DNA of 16,363 nt, from contig CAAGFF010000065.1 in assembly GCA_900769055.1 (NCBI GenBank), positions 1-16,363 of the forward strand, read 5' to 3'. Numbering within the stretch: position 1 is the stretch's first letter; each line of letters starts with the position of its first letter. Of the stretch, positions 14,621 to 16,363 are shown piece after piece. Position numbers and translations under genes: made by a program. Below the pieces are notes generated by a model. It was not told the DNA's origin, did not search any database, and saw nothing but the letters and a program-made list of their open reading frames with translations. Source of the stretch: an uncultured Prevotella sp. GTDB taxonomy: Bacteria > Bacteroidota > Bacteroidia > Bacteroidales > Bacteroidaceae.

Positions 14621-14649
14621 AAAGTAATTGTATTTTTGGGAAAAAACAA
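14619..14649 (-). promoter_or_regulatory. Promoter for xseB-xseA
   Basis: On the minus strand TTG (plus 14647-14649) and TACTTTTG (plus 14619-14626) are 20 bp apart, a consensus match. The -33 element lies inside the 14-bp palindrome at 14646-14659, and the promoter faces away from the MATE promoter. Confidence 0.75.
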
Positions 14650-14668
14650 ATTAATTTGTGTAACTTTG
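14635..14668 (+). promoter_or_regulatory. Promoter for the MATE gene, overlapping the divergent xseB promoter
   Basis: TAACTTTG at 14661-14668 is a perfect -7 element. The best upstream match is TTTG at 14635-14638, with a 22-bp spacer, slightly longer than ideal. The start would be near 14675, about 75 nt before the ATG at 14749. The two divergent promoters overlap between 14635 and 14649. Confidence 0.65.
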
Positions 14669-14675
14669 CACAAAT
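14646..14675. promoter_or_regulatory. Overlapping dyads, candidate operator for MATE and xseB promoters
   Basis: ACAAATTAATTTGT (14646-14659) is a perfect 14-bp palindrome covering the -33 TTG of the xseB promoter and abutting the MATE -7 element. ATTTGTG (14654-14660) and CACAAAT (14669-14675) form a 7-bp inverted repeat that exactly brackets the 8-bp MATE -7 box. A dimeric repressor bound here would block polymerase. No TetR, MarR or similar gene is present in the window, so the binder is unknown. Confidence 0.5.
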
Positions 14676-14748
14676 ATCGTACCTGCGGTGCTGCACTTGC
14701 TATGGTTGTAGTGGTGACAGCCGGGATGGCAGGAAAGGAAATACTGAT

Positions 14749-16128
14749 ATGGATAATAGGAAAGCTACATTAGAATTGGGAACAAAGCCTGTGGGGCGCC
14801 TGCTCATGCAGTATGCCGTACCGGCCATTATAGCCATGACGGCCTCTTCTCTATATAATATGGTTGACTCCATATTCATTGGACAGGGTGTCGGTGCCAT
14901 GGCTATATCGGGACTCGCCATTACCTTCCCTTTCATGAACCTCTCGGCTGCCTTCGGAGCGGCCATAGGAGTTGGAGCATCGACGATGATGTCGGTGAAG
15001 CTCGGGCAGAAGGATTATAAGACAGCGCAGAACATCCTTGGAAATACCATTACTCTGAATGTTATCATCGGACTGCTTTTCTGCCTTGTGTGCATGATAT
15101 TCCTCGACCCCATACTGCGGTTCTTCGGTGCCAGCGACCAGACAATTGTCTATGCGCGCGACTATATGGAGGTGGTATTGGCAGGAAATGTAATCACGCA
15201 TCTCTACTTCGGCATGAACGCCTGTCTGCGGGCTGCCAGCAAGCCCCGTCATGCCATGTATGCCACTATCTTCACGGTGGTACTCAACAGCCTCCTCGAC
15301 CCTCTGTTTATTTGGCCGCTCGGGCTTGGCATACGTGGAGCGGCTTACGCCACGGTGCTGGCGCAGTTTACGGCCTTGATGTGGCAATTCCGCATATTCG
15401 GCAACAAGCGCGAGCTGCTTCATCTGACGAAGGGTATTTACAAGCCACGTGCCGACTTGGTAAGAAATATCATAGGCATTGGAGTGTCGCCATTCTCCAT
15501 GAATGCCTGTGCCTGCATAGTGGTGATATTCATCAACAACCAGCTTGTGAGGTATGGTGGTGACATGGCGGTGGGAGCCTACGGCATAGCCAACCGCATA
15601 GCCTTTGTCTTTGTGATGTTCGTAATGGGTGTCAACCAGGGTATGCAGCCAATAGCTGGTTACAATTATGGCGCATTGAGGCTTGACCGCATGATGCACG
15701 TAGTGAAGCTGTCCATCATCGCGGCTACTACCATCATGGTTACGGGATGGCTCCTTGCGGTATTTGCGCCATACCACTGCGTGAGGCTGTTCACTACCGA
15801 TGGGCAGCTGCTCTCGATGAGTATCGACGGACTGCGCATACTCACCATAATGTTCCCTATTGTGGGCTATCAGATGGTAATAACAAACTTCTTCCAGTGC
15901 ATAGGCAAGGTGCGCATAAGCATCTTCCTCTCGCTGTCACGGCAGCTGCTCTTCCTGTTGCCGCTGCTTGTGGTGCTGCCATTGTTTTTCGGACTCAACG
16001 GAGTGTGGGCCTCGCTGCCTGCATCCGACTTCATAGCCTCGCTTGTCACGGCATGGATAATGGTTGTGTACATGCGGAAGTTCAAACGCCAACATAATGA
16101 GATTACAAATGGAAGACAACAGCAATAA
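14749..16128 (+). CDS. MATE-family multidrug/Na+ antiporter
   Basis: The 459-residue polytopic inner-membrane protein matches the length and twelve-segment layout of MATE exporters. 'VGRLLMQYAVPAIIAM' (15-30), 'SLYNMVDSIFIGQGVGAMAI' (34-53) and 'FGAAIGVGASTMMSVKLGQK' (69-88) are the typical N-lobe motifs of the MepA-like branch. A second copy of the motif in the C-lobe includes 'GVNQGMQPIAGYNYGA'. These exporters use Na+ or H+ gradients to expel cationic drugs or metabolites; the substrate is not predictable. The frame runs back to 14599, but the added residues are cysteine-rich and start upstream of the promoter. The ATG at 14749 follows a GGAAAGGAAAT sequence and gives the normal N-terminus. 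The 3' end overlaps the cytidylate-kinase-like gene by 20 bp. Confidence 0.94.
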   Translation: MDNRKATLELGTKPVGRLLMQYAVPAIIAMTASSLYNMVDSIFIGQGVGAMAISGLAITFPFMNLSAAFGAAIGVGASTMMSVKLGQKDYKTAQNILGNTITLNVIIGLLFCLVCMIFLDPILRFFGASDQTIVYARDYMEVVLAGNVITHLYFGMNACLRAASKPRHAMYATIFTVVLNSLLDPLFIWPLGLGIRGAAYATVLAQFTALMWQFRIFGNKRELLHLTKGIYKPRADLVRNIIGIGVSPFSMNACACIVVIFINNQLVRYGGDMAVGAYGIANRIAFVFVMFVMGVNQGMQPIAGYNYGALRLDRMMHVVKLSIIAATTIMVTGWLLAVFAPYHCVRLFTTDGQLLSMSIDGLRILTIMFPIVGYQMVITNFFQCIGKVRISIFLSLSRQLLFLLPLLVVLPLFFGLNGVWASLPASDFIASLVTAWIMVVYMRKFKRQHNEITNGRQQQ

Positions 16129-16363
16129 GACCTCAGCGATGGTCATCAACATAGGGCGCCAGATAGGAAGTGGCGGAAGAATTGTTGCCCGAATGCTTGC
16201 AGACGAGTTCGGATGCAGTTTTTACGACCGTGAGCTGCTAAACCTCGCTGCTCGCGAGAGTGGCTTCTCGGAGAAGTTCTTTGAGCAGACCGATGAGCAC
16301 AAGGGCTTTCTGAAATCGCTCTTCCATATAAACGCACCCTTCATGGGCGATGCGGATATCTAC
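16109..16363 (+). CDS. Cytidylate-kinase-like family protein (3' part outside the window)
   Basis: The frame opens with ATG at 16109, inside the last codons of the MATE gene, and stays open for 85 codons to the right edge. After a short polar leader, residues 11-29 read 'MVINIGRQIGSGGRIVARM', a first beta strand and glycine-rich P-loop-like turn (GRQIGSGG). 'FYDRELLNLAARESGFSEKF' (about 39-58) resembles the start of the NMP-binding part in the 'cytidylate kinase-like' (AAA_26) group. These proteins are distinct from true Cmk and their substrates are mostly untested. The lack of a canonical GKS/T after the glycine turn is usual for this group. The 20-bp overlap with MATE implies coupled expression. 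The C-terminal half is not visible. Confidence 0.83.
   Translation, partial: MEDNSNKTSAMVINIGRQIGSGGRIVARMLADEFGCSFYDRELLNLAARESGFSEKFFEQTDEHKGFLKSLFHINAPFMGDADIY

Noticed and set aside
14851..15777. 308-codon minus-strand open frame inside the MATE gene
   Set aside because: Same composition problem (abundant His, Tyr and Arg), fully antisense to a conserved transporter, with no promoter pointing into it.

Overview
The window looks like chromosomal DNA from a Bacteroidales bacterium, most likely Prevotellaceae. Several upstream regions carry the Bacteroidota promoter pattern, a TTG/TTTG near -33 and TAnnTTTG near -7 about 19-22 bp apart. Most genes lack a clear Shine-Dalgarno sequence. Several proteins belong to types I associate with Bacteroidales: DUF6249-like, DUF5056-like, an RsmF-type methyltransferase next to folA, and a secreted hydrolase ending in a 'GGKKIVRK' tail. 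No database search was possible, so all family names come from visible motifs and overall sequence character.

Layout. The left edge (2-196) is the C-terminal end of a protein resembling an IS transposase. An Lrp/AsnC regulator (394-870) and an MgtC/SapB-family membrane protein (904-1542) follow on the plus strand. A minus-strand rsmF-like/folA pair (3278 to 1561) converges on mgtC. A four-gene plus-strand block (3396-5704) encodes a DUF6249-like membrane protein, an ECF sigma factor, a DUF5056-like two-segment membrane protein and a DUF554 membrane protein. The last three genes overlap one another. A promoter at 5738-5768 precedes a 1106-residue secreted GH128-like glycoside hydrolase (5804-9124), followed 44 bp later by an OPT-family transporter (9169-11133). 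A strong hairpin (11162-11197) separates that pair from a minus-strand series: xseB and xseA (14570 to 13096), ilvE (13058 to 12042) and trmB (11992 to 11243). A MATE efflux gene (14749-16128) diverges from xseB and overlaps a cytidylate-kinase-like gene (16109 onward) that runs off the right edge.

How the genes fit together. Most are housekeeping: folate reduction, rRNA and tRNA methylation, branched-chain amino acid transamination and exonuclease VII. The accessory interest lies in three places. One is the sigma-factor/membrane-protein block, where the DUF5056-like product is a candidate partner of the sigma factor. The second is the hydrolase and transporter pair, which could link extracellular glucan attack with oligopeptide uptake but has no SusC/SusD genes beside it. 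The third is the xseB/MATE divergent region, which is dense in dyad symmetries laid over two promoters. I see no CRISPR array, tRNA, rRNA, prophage or defence system, and no gene-free stretch longer than 300 bp. Nothing here amounts to a clearly new multi-gene system. The best leads are regulatory.
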